From the NCBI GenBank assembly GCA_018713215.1, contig DVFO01000066.1, positions 1-7,107 of the forward strand: DNA of 7,107 nucleotides, read 5' to 3'. Below the pieces are notes generated by a model, which searched no databases, was not told where the DNA came from, and saw nothing but the letters and a program-made list of their open reading frames with translations. Origin of the DNA: Enterenecus faecium (GTDB lineage: Bacteria; Bacillota; Clostridia; Oscillospirales; Oscillospiraceae). This document shows positions 1 through 5,961 of the stretch, in pieces (position 1 is the first letter of the stretch; each line of letters starts with the position of its first letter). The position numbers were made by a program, and so were the translations under genes.

Positions 1-467
1 CGGTGTTCCGGGTGTTCTTTCATCAGGTCGGACAGGGAAGCCGTTGCTATCTCGATAAGCTGGTTTCTTGCTGTTATGCCTTTTGCCGCTGTGTCCTGAA
101 AATAAATCCGTATCAAATCTATCAGCTTAGGGAAATTCCTGTGTTCCAACAGGCGGTTGAGGATTTGCACATCAACAGCACCCGTCACAAGCCCCCTCAC
201 AGCTCCCTCGGACAAGCCTAATTCAGAAATATCGTAGCTTTTACGAACGCTCACGGTGGACAAGCCCAGTATGTAGTCTGTCGATACCTTAAATTCCTTT
301 GCCACACCTATGAGAATATCACTGCTGACCGTTCTTGTTTCGCCGCTGACAATGCGGCTCAACTGGGAAGCGGAAACGCCTATCTTCTCCGCAAGTTCCG
401 TTTGTGTGATGTGGTTCCCGTTGCATAAATCGGAAATCCGCTGTCCGGGTGTTCCGGGTAAAGCCAT
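1..467 (-). CDS. XRE-family helix-turn-helix transcriptional regulator, partial (C-terminus beyond left edge)
   Basis: Reading the minus strand from the ATG at 467-465 gives 155 codons without a stop up to the window edge, so the C-terminal part is missing. Residues about 10-70 form a classic Cro/CI-type helix-turn-helix: TQTELAEKIGVSASQLSRI (helices 2 and 3), then SGETRTVSSDILIGVAKEF and STDYILGLS, the usual end of an HTH_3 domain. The segment after it (YDISELGLSEGAVRGL, about 78-93) is helical and typical of longer regulators from Firmicutes mobile elements. AGGGG lies 5 nt before the ATG and no better in-frame start lies upstream. The DNA is about 50% GC by hand count, against about 62-72% in sampled rpiB lines, and codon use is mixed, which suggests recent acquisition. 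The DNA target is unknown; control of an integrative element is inference from resemblance. Confidence 0.85.
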   Translation of the reverse strand, partial: MALPGTPGQRISDLCNGNHITQTELAEKIGVSASQLSRIVSGETRTVSSDILIGVAKEFKVSTDYILGLSTVSVRKSYDISELGLSEGAVRGLVTGAVDVQILNRLLEHRNFPKLIDLIRIYFQDTAAKGITARNQLIEIATASLSDLMKEHPEH

Positions 468-507
468 TCGTACCCCTGTATGTGGCAGCCAAATGGCATA
501 AATAAAA

Positions 508-541
508 GAAAGAGGTGTGGGCCAAGCTCACACCTCTTTTT
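508..541 (-). terminator. Rho-independent terminator downstream of rpiB, possibly bidirectional
   Basis: AGAGGTGTG (511-519) pairs perfectly with CACACCTCT (529-537). The pairing extends outward through A-T pairs to 509/539 and inward through a G-T and a G-C pair to a 5-nt loop at 522-526. On the minus strand the stem is followed by CTTTTATTT (508-500), a T-rich tail 16 nt beyond the rpiB stop. On the plus strand it is followed by TTTTT and later another T run, so it could stop transcripts from either side. It separates rpiB from the XRE gene, which therefore should have its own promoter; I could not identify one in 468-556. Confidence 0.85.
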
Positions 542-556
542 GATGGTTTTTGGGAA

Positions 557-1000
557 TTAGGCCTCGTTTTCGATGGCCATGATCTTACCCACACGGCGCG
601 CATGGCGGCCGCCCTCAAACTCGGTGCCCAAAAACACGTCCACAATGCGGTCGGCCATGTTGGGGCCGATGAGAGCGCCGCCCATGGCCAGCATGTTGGC
701 GTCGTTGTGGCGGCGGGTCATCTCGGCGGAGTAGGGCTCGCTGCACAGCGCGCACCGGATGCCCCGGACCTTGTTGGCGGCAATGGAGATGCCCACGCCG
801 GTGGTGCACATGACAATGCCCCGGTCACAGTCGCCGCTGGCCACCAGCTGGGCGGCAGCCTTGGCAAAATCGGCGTAGTCGCAGCTGTCGGTGGAGTAGG
901 TGCCGCAGTCCACCACCTGGTGGCCCTGTTCGGTCAGGTACTGCTTGAGGTGCTCTTTCATGGCGAAGGCGCCGTGATCGCTGCCCATGGAAATTTTCAT
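557..1000 (-). CDS. rpiB: Ribose-5-phosphate isomerase B (RpiB/LacAB family)
   Basis: The 147-residue product is a full-length RpiB, which interconverts ribulose-5-phosphate and ribose-5-phosphate in the non-oxidative pentose phosphate pathway in the cytoplasm. Visible family marks are GSDHGAF at 6-12 (Asp8 and His9 for substrate binding), CDYADFA at 40-46, the catalytic-cysteine loop CTTGVGISIAANKVRGIRCAL starting at Cys65, and RRHNDANMLAMGG at 96-108, with Arg/His residues in GRHARR near the C-terminus. The residue after the catalytic Cys is Thr, where many homologues have Gly. The ATG is preceded by AAAGGAG at about 8 nt. It starts 18 nt after the stop of the upstream phosphatase gene, and its ribosome site lies in that gap, so co-transcription and perhaps translational coupling are likely. 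Allose-6-phosphate isomerase activity is a known family alternative; LacA/LacB is unlikely because there is no paired second subunit. Confidence 0.96.
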   Translation of the reverse strand: MKISMGSDHGAFAMKEHLKQYLTEQGHQVVDCGTYSTDSCDYADFAKAAAQLVASGDCDRGIVMCTTGVGISIAANKVRGIRCALCSEPYSAEMTRRHNDANMLAMGGALIGPNMADRIVDVFLGTEFEGGRHARRVGKIMAIENEA

Positions 1001-1018
1001 GTTCAGGACTCCTTTTCC

Positions 1019-1825
1019 TTAAAGTTTGTGACAGACAGGGCGGCGGCCCTGATAGGTGGTGACGTGGGAGAACCCGGCCTCCCGCAGCAGCTCCAGGGCC
1101 TCGGGAATCCCCAGGGCCATGTGCTCGGGCTGGTGGGCGTCCGACCCCACGGTGACATACTCGCCCCCGCAGTCCTTGAACCAGCGCAGCAGAGGCAGCC
1201 ACTCCTCCAGGGACATGCCCCGGCAGGTGTTTACCTCCAGCGCGTGGCCGCTGGCGGCTACTTGGCGGAAGACCTCCTCCACCTGGTCCCGGAAGGACTC
1301 CAGGGTCAGGTGCTGTCCGTCCCGGGCCATATAGCGCAGAGGATAGTTGATGTGGGCCAGGGAGTCGTAGCAATCCGGGCACTCCTTCACCAGCGCCCAG
1401 GTGTGGCTGAGGGCGTTTTCCACCGCCTGACGGCACAGGCCGGGGTCAGCGGTGAAGTTGGTAAAGTAGAAATCCTGGTTGTTCTGCGCCCCAATCCAGT
1501 TGTGGAGGGAGCCCAGCACAAAGTCCAGCTCCTCCCCGGCCTGGGCCAGAATGGCCCGGGCGGCCTGGGGATTGTAGGGGGTGGAGCCCAGCTCCAGACC
1601 CAGGCGCACGGTGAGGGGAGCGTCCCCCCGGCTGTGGTACTGGTCCAGAGCCTCCTGCCAGGGGAAGGTGAGGGTGGGCTTGCCGTCTCCGTCCAGCAGG
1701 TCGCAGTGGTCGGTGATGCACAGCTCCTGGACCCCCGCCTGTACGGCGGCGACCATCATGTCAGACAGGGAAGCGGTGCTGTCAAAGGAAATACGGGTGT
1801 GGGTATGGCAATCACAGAGATACAC
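1019..1825 (-). CDS. Histidinol-phosphatase, PHP family (HisJ/HisK type)
   Basis: This 268-residue protein has the complete metal-binding pattern of the PHP phosphoesterase superfamily: CHTHT (His7, His9), ITDHCD (Asp39, His40), LELG (Glu78), GSLHN (His108), AHINYP (His158), EVNT (197-200) and GSDAH (Asp229, His231). Length and motif order fit the HisJ-type histidinol-phosphatases, which remove phosphate from L-histidinol phosphate in histidine synthesis using a metal cluster. The GTG at 1825-1823 is the only reasonable start: an in-frame TGA lies three codons upstream, and the next ATG would remove the first metal-binding motif. The ribosome site is weak (GAGG about 10 nt upstream). No other his genes are visible, so another phosphoesterase role within the family cannot be excluded. 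It forms a tight unit with rpiB downstream; a large hairpin block lies upstream. Confidence 0.88.
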   Translation of the reverse strand: MYLCDCHTHTRISFDSTASLSDMMVAAVQAGVQELCITDHCDLLDGDGKPTLTFPWQEALDQYHSRGDAPLTVRLGLELGSTPYNPQAARAILAQAGEELDFVLGSLHNWIGAQNNQDFYFTNFTADPGLCRQAVENALSHTWALVKECPDCYDSLAHINYPLRYMARDGQHLTLESFRDQVEEVFRQVAASGHALEVNTCRGMSLEEWLPLLRWFKDCGGEYVTVGSDAHQPEHMALGIPEALELLREAGFSHVTTYQGRRPVCHKL

Positions 1826-1845
1826 AGGGAATCAGCCTCGCAGAG

Positions 1846-1972
1846 TTTTCCCGCCCGCAGGCGGGAAAAGAATCGGAATCACGTTATTTTCACGGACATG
1901 TGCCGGGAAAATAACACTTCTCATGGCGGATGGGGTGACTTTTTCGTAAGAAATCGAGCCACATCCGCCATG
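1846..1972 (-). repeat. Array of three hairpins between the PMT gene and the phosphatase gene
   Basis: Three separate inverted repeats follow one another. H1: TTTTCCCGCC (1846-1855) with GGCGGGAAAA (1860-1869), a perfect 10-bp stem with a 4-nt loop. H2: GTTATTTTC (1883-1891) with GAAAATAAC (1907-1915), 9 bp, plus an inner CGG/CCG stem after one mismatch. H3: CATGGCGGATG (1922-1932) with CATCCGCCATG (1962-1972), 11 bp, and a weaker inner stem around 1937-1955. Spacers are 13 and 6 nt. With the terminator hairpin at 1983-2010, about three quarters of the 185-nt gap is palindromic. No sigma-A promoter is convincing here on the minus strand. It could be a dispersed palindromic element or a structured leader for the downstream genes; the strand given assumes transcription toward the phosphatase gene. 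Confidence 0.75.
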
Positions 1973-1982
1973 CAAAACCTTC

Positions 1983-2010
1983 TCCAAAGAAGTCCTTGGA
2001 CTTCTTTGGA
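1983..2010 (-). terminator. Perfect palindrome at the PMT gene stop, probable terminator
   Basis: TCCAAAGAAGTCC (1983-1995) and GGACTTCTTTGGA (1998-2010) are exact reverse complements separated by two bases, giving a 12-bp stem with a 4-nt loop. It begins at the base next to the TAA stop of the PMT gene (2013-2011). On the minus strand the stem is followed by GAAGGTTTTGC, so the T tract is short and slightly delayed. This may therefore be a weak terminator, allowing some read-through into the phosphatase-rpiB unit. Confidence 0.6.
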
Positions 2011-4026
2011 TTATAGAGGCCAGCTGGGGAACCACCGCAGGAACACCTCGCTGTACCACAGCGGGATATACAGTCCGGTGAGGGCGGGGTAGAAGATGGC
2101 GTACACCGCCACGGTGCACCCAGTGAAGCCGTAGACGGCCAGGGTGGCTCCCTTCTTGTGCCGGTCCAGCATGTCGTTCATCAGATAGGCGATGGCAAAG
2201 ACCAGAAACAGAATGGTGGGGAAGTAGTGATAGGCGAACAGGGTGCGGCCAATGGGCAGCCAGGGCAGGAACTGAGAGAGAATGGCGATGAGGATGAACA
2301 GTCCCCGTCCACACTTGCGGCGGATGGTCTGGATGAGCACGGCGAAGAAGGCCAGCAGGCCTGCCCAGGACACCAGGGGATTGTTAAAGGAGGCAAACAG
2401 ACTCTTGACCCCCTCGGTGTTGGCCAAATCCAGGTCCCGATAGTACAGGATGGGCCGGGCGTCAAAAATCCACTGATACCAGCTGGACTGGTAGGGGTGG
2501 GTGGAGTGGACGCCCTGGTGGTAGGAGAGCATGAACTCCTGGTTGCTCCACATCACATTCAGCAGGTTGTCCAGGGTGAGATTGCCCTGGGCAGTGGCGT
2601 AGGGGATGTAGGAGGCGGTGTAGATCACCGAGGGCAGGAGCACAAAGAAGATGATGGACAGGGAGGTGGTGCTCAGCACGAAGCTGATGAAGTCGAAGCC
2701 CTGGGGGTCCAGCTTCCACTCCCGGTACCGGAACACCAGGCCCAGCAGCCACATCACTGCCAGACCGGCCCCGGCGTAGATCACCGTCCACTTGCAGGCG
2801 CAGCCGATGCCCCAGAACAGTCCGCACAGGAACAGGGGCACGGCGGTTTTCCGCAGGGAAGAGCCCACGGGGCAGCACAGCCAGCGGTACATAAAGTAGT
2901 AGGACACCAGGATGAAGAACACCCCGTAGGTGTCTATGGTGCCGATACGGGTCTGTACCAGATGCATGAAGTCAAAGGCGAAGAGACAGGTGCCGCAGAA
3001 GGCCACCGGGGTCTTGCCAAAGAAGTTTTTCAGGAACACATAGAGGATGGGCAGCATGAGAACCCCGAACAGGGTCCCCATAAACCGCCAGCCAAAGGGC
3101 ACCATGCCGAACAGGGCGATGCCAATGGACATGATAAGCTTGCCCAGGGGCGGGTGGGAGACCTCATAGGGGTAGATGTTGTTCAGGTGCTCCAGGGCGG
3201 TGCGGGGGTGGTAGATTTCGTCGAAGTAGGAGGAGTTCATATAGGTCTGCTTGGTGGTCCACTCCTCCGGCTCGTCAAACAGGGCCTCAGCCCCCACGTC
3301 CACGTGGTCGGGGGTGAGAGGCTCGCCGTCACTCCACAGGGCCAGCTCGGCCAGCCACAGGCCTTCTGTCCGGTCAGCGGTGGTGGCGGTGATGCGGAAG
3401 GTGGTGGCCTCCAGGGTCACCGGGGGCACGTCCATGCCCTCGGGAATCTGGTTTAAGTCCACCGTCTCCCATTTAAATAAGGTAGCGTAGTTCTGGTCCA
3501 GGTCCACCCACTTCCAGTCCGAGCCGTTGTTGGTGTACTCCAGACGGTAGGTGCCGGTGCCCAGAGAGGTGTAGAAGGAGATCTCATCCACCTTCACCGG
3601 CTGGGAGAAGGAGAAGGTGTAGGAGTCCCCCTGCTGGAACTTCACGTAGGACTCCGGGGCGGACATACTGCCCAGCTGGAAGAAGGCGGTGATGGCGTAG
3701 ATTACCGTCACCAACACCAGGGGAATCCAGTCGCACCGCTCCATGGGGGTGTAGGGCAGGGTGAGGCTCATGGACTTGCGCCGGGACTGGGCCTCGGACA
3801 TGGCAATCCACTCCAGGGAGTTGGCCCGGGGCTTGAGGCAGTACCAATAGTAAACGAAAAAGGCCACCACAATGGCCATCCCCATCAGTGCAAACACAAA
3901 GGCGGGGGAGAGATTGGTGAAGAACCAGCCAACCCCGGTGACCGCGCTGTCCCAACCCTGCTGTATTCGCTCAAACAGGTTGGGAGAGGCGGAGGACGTG
4001 GCGGTGGCAGCGGTGGAAAGCTCCAT
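2011..4026 (-). CDS. Polyprenol-phosphate-mannose protein mannosyltransferase (PMT family, GT39) with discoidin-like insert
   Basis: This 671-residue polytopic membrane protein should transfer mannose from a polyprenyl-phosphate carrier to Ser/Thr of exported proteins. Catalytic-loop marks are YFDEIYHPRTALEHL (Asp269-Glu270) and YEVSHPPLGK (287-296); RIGTIDTY (360-367), CKWT (411-414) and HPYQSSWYQW (510-519, the start of the C-terminal PMT region) follow. About 11-13 membrane segments are visible, the first at 43-63 and the second at 101-119, with a basic stretch between them (residues 64-100). Two features are unusual: one more N-terminal helix than the usual PMT plan, and a hydrophilic, beta-rich domain at about 121-250 (FSFSQPVKVDEISFYTSLGT, RLEYTNNGSDW, FRITAT, LAELALW) that resembles a discoidin/F5-8C carbohydrate-binding fold. 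The ATG has AGGAGGT 9 nt upstream. The gene is divergent from hrcA. Family assignment is firm; the acceptor proteins and the sugar are unknown. Confidence 0.9.
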   Translation of the reverse strand: MELSTAATATSSASPNLFERIQQGWDSAVTGVGWFFTNLSPAFVFALMGMAIVVAFFVYYWYCLKPRANSLEWIAMSEAQSRRKSMSLTLPYTPMERCDWIPLVLVTVIYAITAFFQLGSMSAPESYVKFQQGDSYTFSFSQPVKVDEISFYTSLGTGTYRLEYTNNGSDWKWVDLDQNYATLFKWETVDLNQIPEGMDVPPVTLEATTFRITATTADRTEGLWLAELALWSDGEPLTPDHVDVGAEALFDEPEEWTTKQTYMNSSYFDEIYHPRTALEHLNNIYPYEVSHPPLGKLIMSIGIALFGMVPFGWRFMGTLFGVLMLPILYVFLKNFFGKTPVAFCGTCLFAFDFMHLVQTRIGTIDTYGVFFILVSYYFMYRWLCCPVGSSLRKTAVPLFLCGLFWGIGCACKWTVIYAGAGLAVMWLLGLVFRYREWKLDPQGFDFISFVLSTTSLSIIFFVLLPSVIYTASYIPYATAQGNLTLDNLLNVMWSNQEFMLSYHQGVHSTHPYQSSWYQWIFDARPILYYRDLDLANTEGVKSLFASFNNPLVSWAGLLAFFAVLIQTIRRKCGRGLFILIAILSQFLPWLPIGRTLFAYHYFPTILFLVFAIAYLMNDMLDRHKKGATLAVYGFTGCTVAVYAIFYPALTGLYIPLWYSEVFLRWFPSWPL

Positions 4027-4067
4027 AGCGGTTGACCTCCTAGGTGAACATAGACATAGATATACAT

Positions 4068-4096
4068 ATTTTACTACGAATGGCCGCCGATGAAAA
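4068..4096 (-). promoter_or_regulatory. Candidate sigma-A promoter for the PMT gene
   Basis: On the minus strand TTTTCA (4096-4091) is followed after exactly 17 bp by TAAAAT (4073-4068), which match the -35 and -10 consensus at 4/6 and 5/6 positions. A transcript would start near 4060, leaving a leader of about 35 nt that contains the AGGAGGT ribosome site. The call rests on consensus and spacing only. Confidence 0.45.
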
Positions 4097-4217
4097 GACT
4101 CAAATGTGAAATTACCCCGCTCTTCCGGGAACGGTTAGCAATCGGCCGGGAATACTGCAAAAAACCCTGTGTGTTTTATCCCCCATTTCCATTCACATTT
4201 AATTTACAACTGAACTA

Positions 4218-4246
4218 TTGACAATTCACGGGGGTGGTGGTACAGT
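4218..4246 (+). promoter_or_regulatory. Sigma-A promoter of the hrcA-grpE-dnaK operon
   Basis: A perfect -35 box TTGACA (4218-4223) is followed by a 17-bp spacer and TACAGT (4241-4246, 4/6 to TATAAT). The expected start point is near 4253, inside the first half of CIRCE, the usual arrangement for HrcA repression by blocking polymerase. The stretch just upstream (about 4190-4217) is AT-rich and could serve as an UP element. Confidence 0.85.
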
Positions 4247-4250
4247 ATCT

Positions 4251-4277
4251 TTAGCACTCGGGGATAGTGAGTGCTAA
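4251..4277 (+). promoter_or_regulatory. CIRCE operator (HrcA-binding site)
   Basis: TTAGCACTC (4251-4259), a 9-bp spacer and GAGTGCTAA (4269-4277) match the CIRCE consensus without mismatch in both arms. HrcA binds this inverted repeat and represses class I heat-shock genes; GroEL-dependent folding of HrcA relieves repression under stress in well-studied species. The site overlaps the predicted start point of the operon and ends 24 nt before the hrcA start codon, so it is also part of the mRNA leader. Confidence 0.98.
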
Positions 4278-4288
4278 TACGAGAGAAC

Positions 4289-4294
4289 AGGAGG
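4289..4294 (+). promoter_or_regulatory. Ribosome binding site that fixes the hrcA TTG start
   Basis: AGGAGG lies 7 nt before the TTG at 4302. An ATG at 4295-4297 directly abuts the site, leaving no spacer; it is in another frame and opens only a short reading frame. The spacing and the conserved HrcA N-terminus (MDLTERKKKIL) both support TTG. Confidence 0.85.
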
Positions 4295-4301
4295 ATGCCG
4301 C

Positions 4302-5369
4302 TTGGACCTGACAGAACGAAAAAAGAAAATTTTGCGGGCTGTGGTGGAAAGCTATATCCGCACCGCCGAGCCGGTGGGCTCCAAGGCGATTTTGGAGCTG
4401 GCGGATTTAAAGGTATCCTCCGCCACCATTCGAAATGAACTCTCCGACCTCACCGAGATGGGGTATCTGGAGCAGCCCCACACCTCCGCCGGACGGATGC
4501 CGTCCCCCAAGGGATATCGGCTGTACGTCAACGAGCTGATGGAGGAACAGCGGCTGAGTCTGGAGGAGACGAGGCAGATCAACGACGCCCTGCACTTGAA
4601 AATGCAGGAGCTGGACAAGGTCATTGACCAGGCCGGGCGCATGGTGTCCCAGCTGACCAACTATCCCGCCTTTGCCTTGGCGGGGGAACGGCGGCGCACC
4701 ACCATCCGACGCTATGACCTCATCATGGTGGACACCAACTCGTTCATCGTGGTGGTGATGACGGACAGCAACGTGGTGAAAAACAAGCTCATCCGCCTGC
4801 CCACCGACCTGTCCCAGCCCCAGCTGCAAATGCTCACCACCCTGCTCAACGCCTCCTTTGTGGGCAAGAGCCTGGAGGAGCTGACCCCCGAACTGATGCG
4901 GGTGGCGGAACACGCCGCCGGCAGTGCCTATGGCCTCATCTCCCTGGTGGTGTCCTTTGCCATGGAGGTGCTGGACGCCCTGGAGCACGGCCCGGTGTAC
5001 ACCGCCGGAGCCAGCCACATTTTAGACCACCCGGAGTACCGGGACGTGGACAAAGCCCAGAAGCTGATGAGCTACCTCAATGAGGAGCAGGCCCTGGCCA
5101 ACGTGCTGGACCTGCCCGCCCTCAGTGAAGACAACACCAAAATCCTCATTGGGCCCGAAAACGTGGCCGATGAATTAAAGGATACCAGCGTGGTGCTGGC
5201 CAGCTACGACATCGGAGACGGCATGAAAGGCGTCATCGGTGTGGTGGGGCCCACCCGCATGGACTACGCCAAGGTGGCCGCCAAGCTGTCCTACGTGGCA
5301 GACGGCCTGTCCAAGCTCTTTGGAGGGCAGGGCGGACTTCCCCCAGCCATTGGCGAAAAGGAGGAATAG
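4302..5369 (+). CDS. hrcA: Heat-inducible transcription repressor HrcA
   Basis: The 355-residue product is a full-length HrcA, the repressor of class I heat-shock operons in Firmicutes. The N-terminal winged helix spans about residues 1-75: LTERKKKILRAVVESYI and AEPVGSKAI, the recognition-helix region VSSATIRNELSDLTEMGYLE, then the family signature QPHTSAGRMPSPKGYRLYV. A GAF-like middle domain and the C-terminal dimerisation region follow, ending near GVVGPTRMDYAKVAAKLSYVADGLSKLF, a typical HrcA ending. Translation starts at TTG, with AGGAGG 7 nt upstream. The gene is the first of its operon, directly behind a perfect CIRCE, so it should repress itself. The ribosome site of grpE lies within its last codons. 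Its start codon is less efficient than ATG, which could keep repressor levels low relative to the chaperones. Confidence 0.97.
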   Translation: MDLTERKKKILRAVVESYIRTAEPVGSKAILELADLKVSSATIRNELSDLTEMGYLEQPHTSAGRMPSPKGYRLYVNELMEEQRLSLEETRQINDALHLKMQELDKVIDQAGRMVSQLTNYPAFALAGERRRTTIRRYDLIMVDTNSFIVVVMTDSNVVKNKLIRLPTDLSQPQLQMLTTLLNASFVGKSLEELTPELMRVAEHAAGSAYGLISLVVSFAMEVLDALEHGPVYTAGASHILDHPEYRDVDKAQKLMSYLNEEQALANVLDLPALSEDNTKILIGPENVADELKDTSVVLASYDIGDGMKGVIGVVGPTRMDYAKVAAKLSYVADGLSKLFGGQGGLPPAIGEKEE

Positions 5370-5375
5370 TACCCC

Positions 5376-5906
5376 ATGGATGAAAAGACAATGAATACCG
5401 AATCCACCGAAAACCTGGAGCAAGAGGTGGAAGAGACCACCGCCGAGCCTCAGCAGGAGGCTCAGGCAGAAGCGGCTCCCCAGGTGGACGAGAAGCTGGC
5501 CCAGGCCGAGGAGAAATACCTGCGCCTGGCCGCCGAGTACGACAACTACCGCAAGCGCACCGCCAAGGAGAAGGAGAGTGCCTGGACCAACGCCAAGGCC
5601 CAGACCGTGGCCGCCTTCCTGCCGGTGTACGATAACCTGGAGCGGGCTTTGAAGCAGCAGACCACCGACGAGGCCTACGCCAAGGGCGTGGAGATGACCA
5701 TGAAGGGTCTTCAAGATGCCCTCAGCGGCCTGGGTGTGGAGCTGATCCCCGCTTTGGGCGAGACCTTCGACCCCAACCGCCACAATGCCGTGATGCATGT
5801 GGAGGACGACGCCGCCGAGGAGAACACGGTGGTGGAAGTGTTCCAGCAGGGCTTTACCTGCGGGGATAAGGTCATTCGGTTTGCCATGGTAAAAGTGGCC
5901 AACTGA
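5376..5906 (+). CDS. grpE: Nucleotide exchange factor GrpE
   Basis: This 176-residue protein drives ADP release from DnaK. It has the usual three parts: a charged, disordered N-terminus rich in Glu/Gln (1-38), a long coiled-coil helix (about 39-78, including KYLRLAAEYDNYRKRTAKEK) with the four-helix region LPVYDNLERAL (82-92), and a C-terminal beta domain with the GrpE signature FDPNRHNAVMHVEDD (131-145) and VVEVFQQGFTCGDKVIRFAMVKVA (152-175). Length is normal. The ATG is 6 nt after the hrcA stop; AGGAGG at 5359-5364 gives an 11-nt spacer, somewhat long. An alternative ATG five codons later (5391) would be much farther from the ribosome site. It is co-transcribed with hrcA and dnaK. Confidence 0.97.
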   Translation: MDEKTMNTESTENLEQEVEETTAEPQQEAQAEAAPQVDEKLAQAEEKYLRLAAEYDNYRKRTAKEKESAWTNAKAQTVAAFLPVYDNLERALKQQTTDEAYAKGVEMTMKGLQDALSGLGVELIPALGETFDPNRHNAVMHVEDDAAEENTVVEVFQQGFTCGDKVIRFAMVKVAN

Positions 5907-5961
5907 TTCATATATTACCCTTTGTAAAAACATATTTGCCATATATTTAGGAGGAATTATT

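Noticed and set aside
1832..2010. A reading frame on the minus strand through the hairpin array
   Set aside because: It has no ribosome site of its own, continues from within the PMT gene in another frame, and its sequence is dictated by the inverted repeats rather than by codon preference.
515..2092. A 525-codon open frame on the plus strand
   Set aside because: It lies antisense to rpiB and the phosphatase gene, both with complete family motifs. Its product is rich in Gly, Val, Gln and His repeats typical of the reverse strand of GC-rich genes, and it runs through the hairpin array.
2158..3456. A 432-codon open frame on the plus strand
   Set aside because: It is antisense to the PMT gene, with a low-complexity Gly/Gln/His/Val composition and no recognisable domain; the opposite strand encodes clear PMT motifs.
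4102..4200. Inverted repeat AAATGTGAA (4102-4110) and TTCACATTT (4192-4200)
   Set aside because: Nine AT-rich bases 81 nt apart in an AT-rich control region can easily occur by chance, and the loop is too long for a strong hairpin.
5916..5950. Possible internal promoter between grpE and dnaK
   Set aside because: TATA-like strings are present, but no -35 element stands at 16-18 bp; AT-richness alone is not enough.
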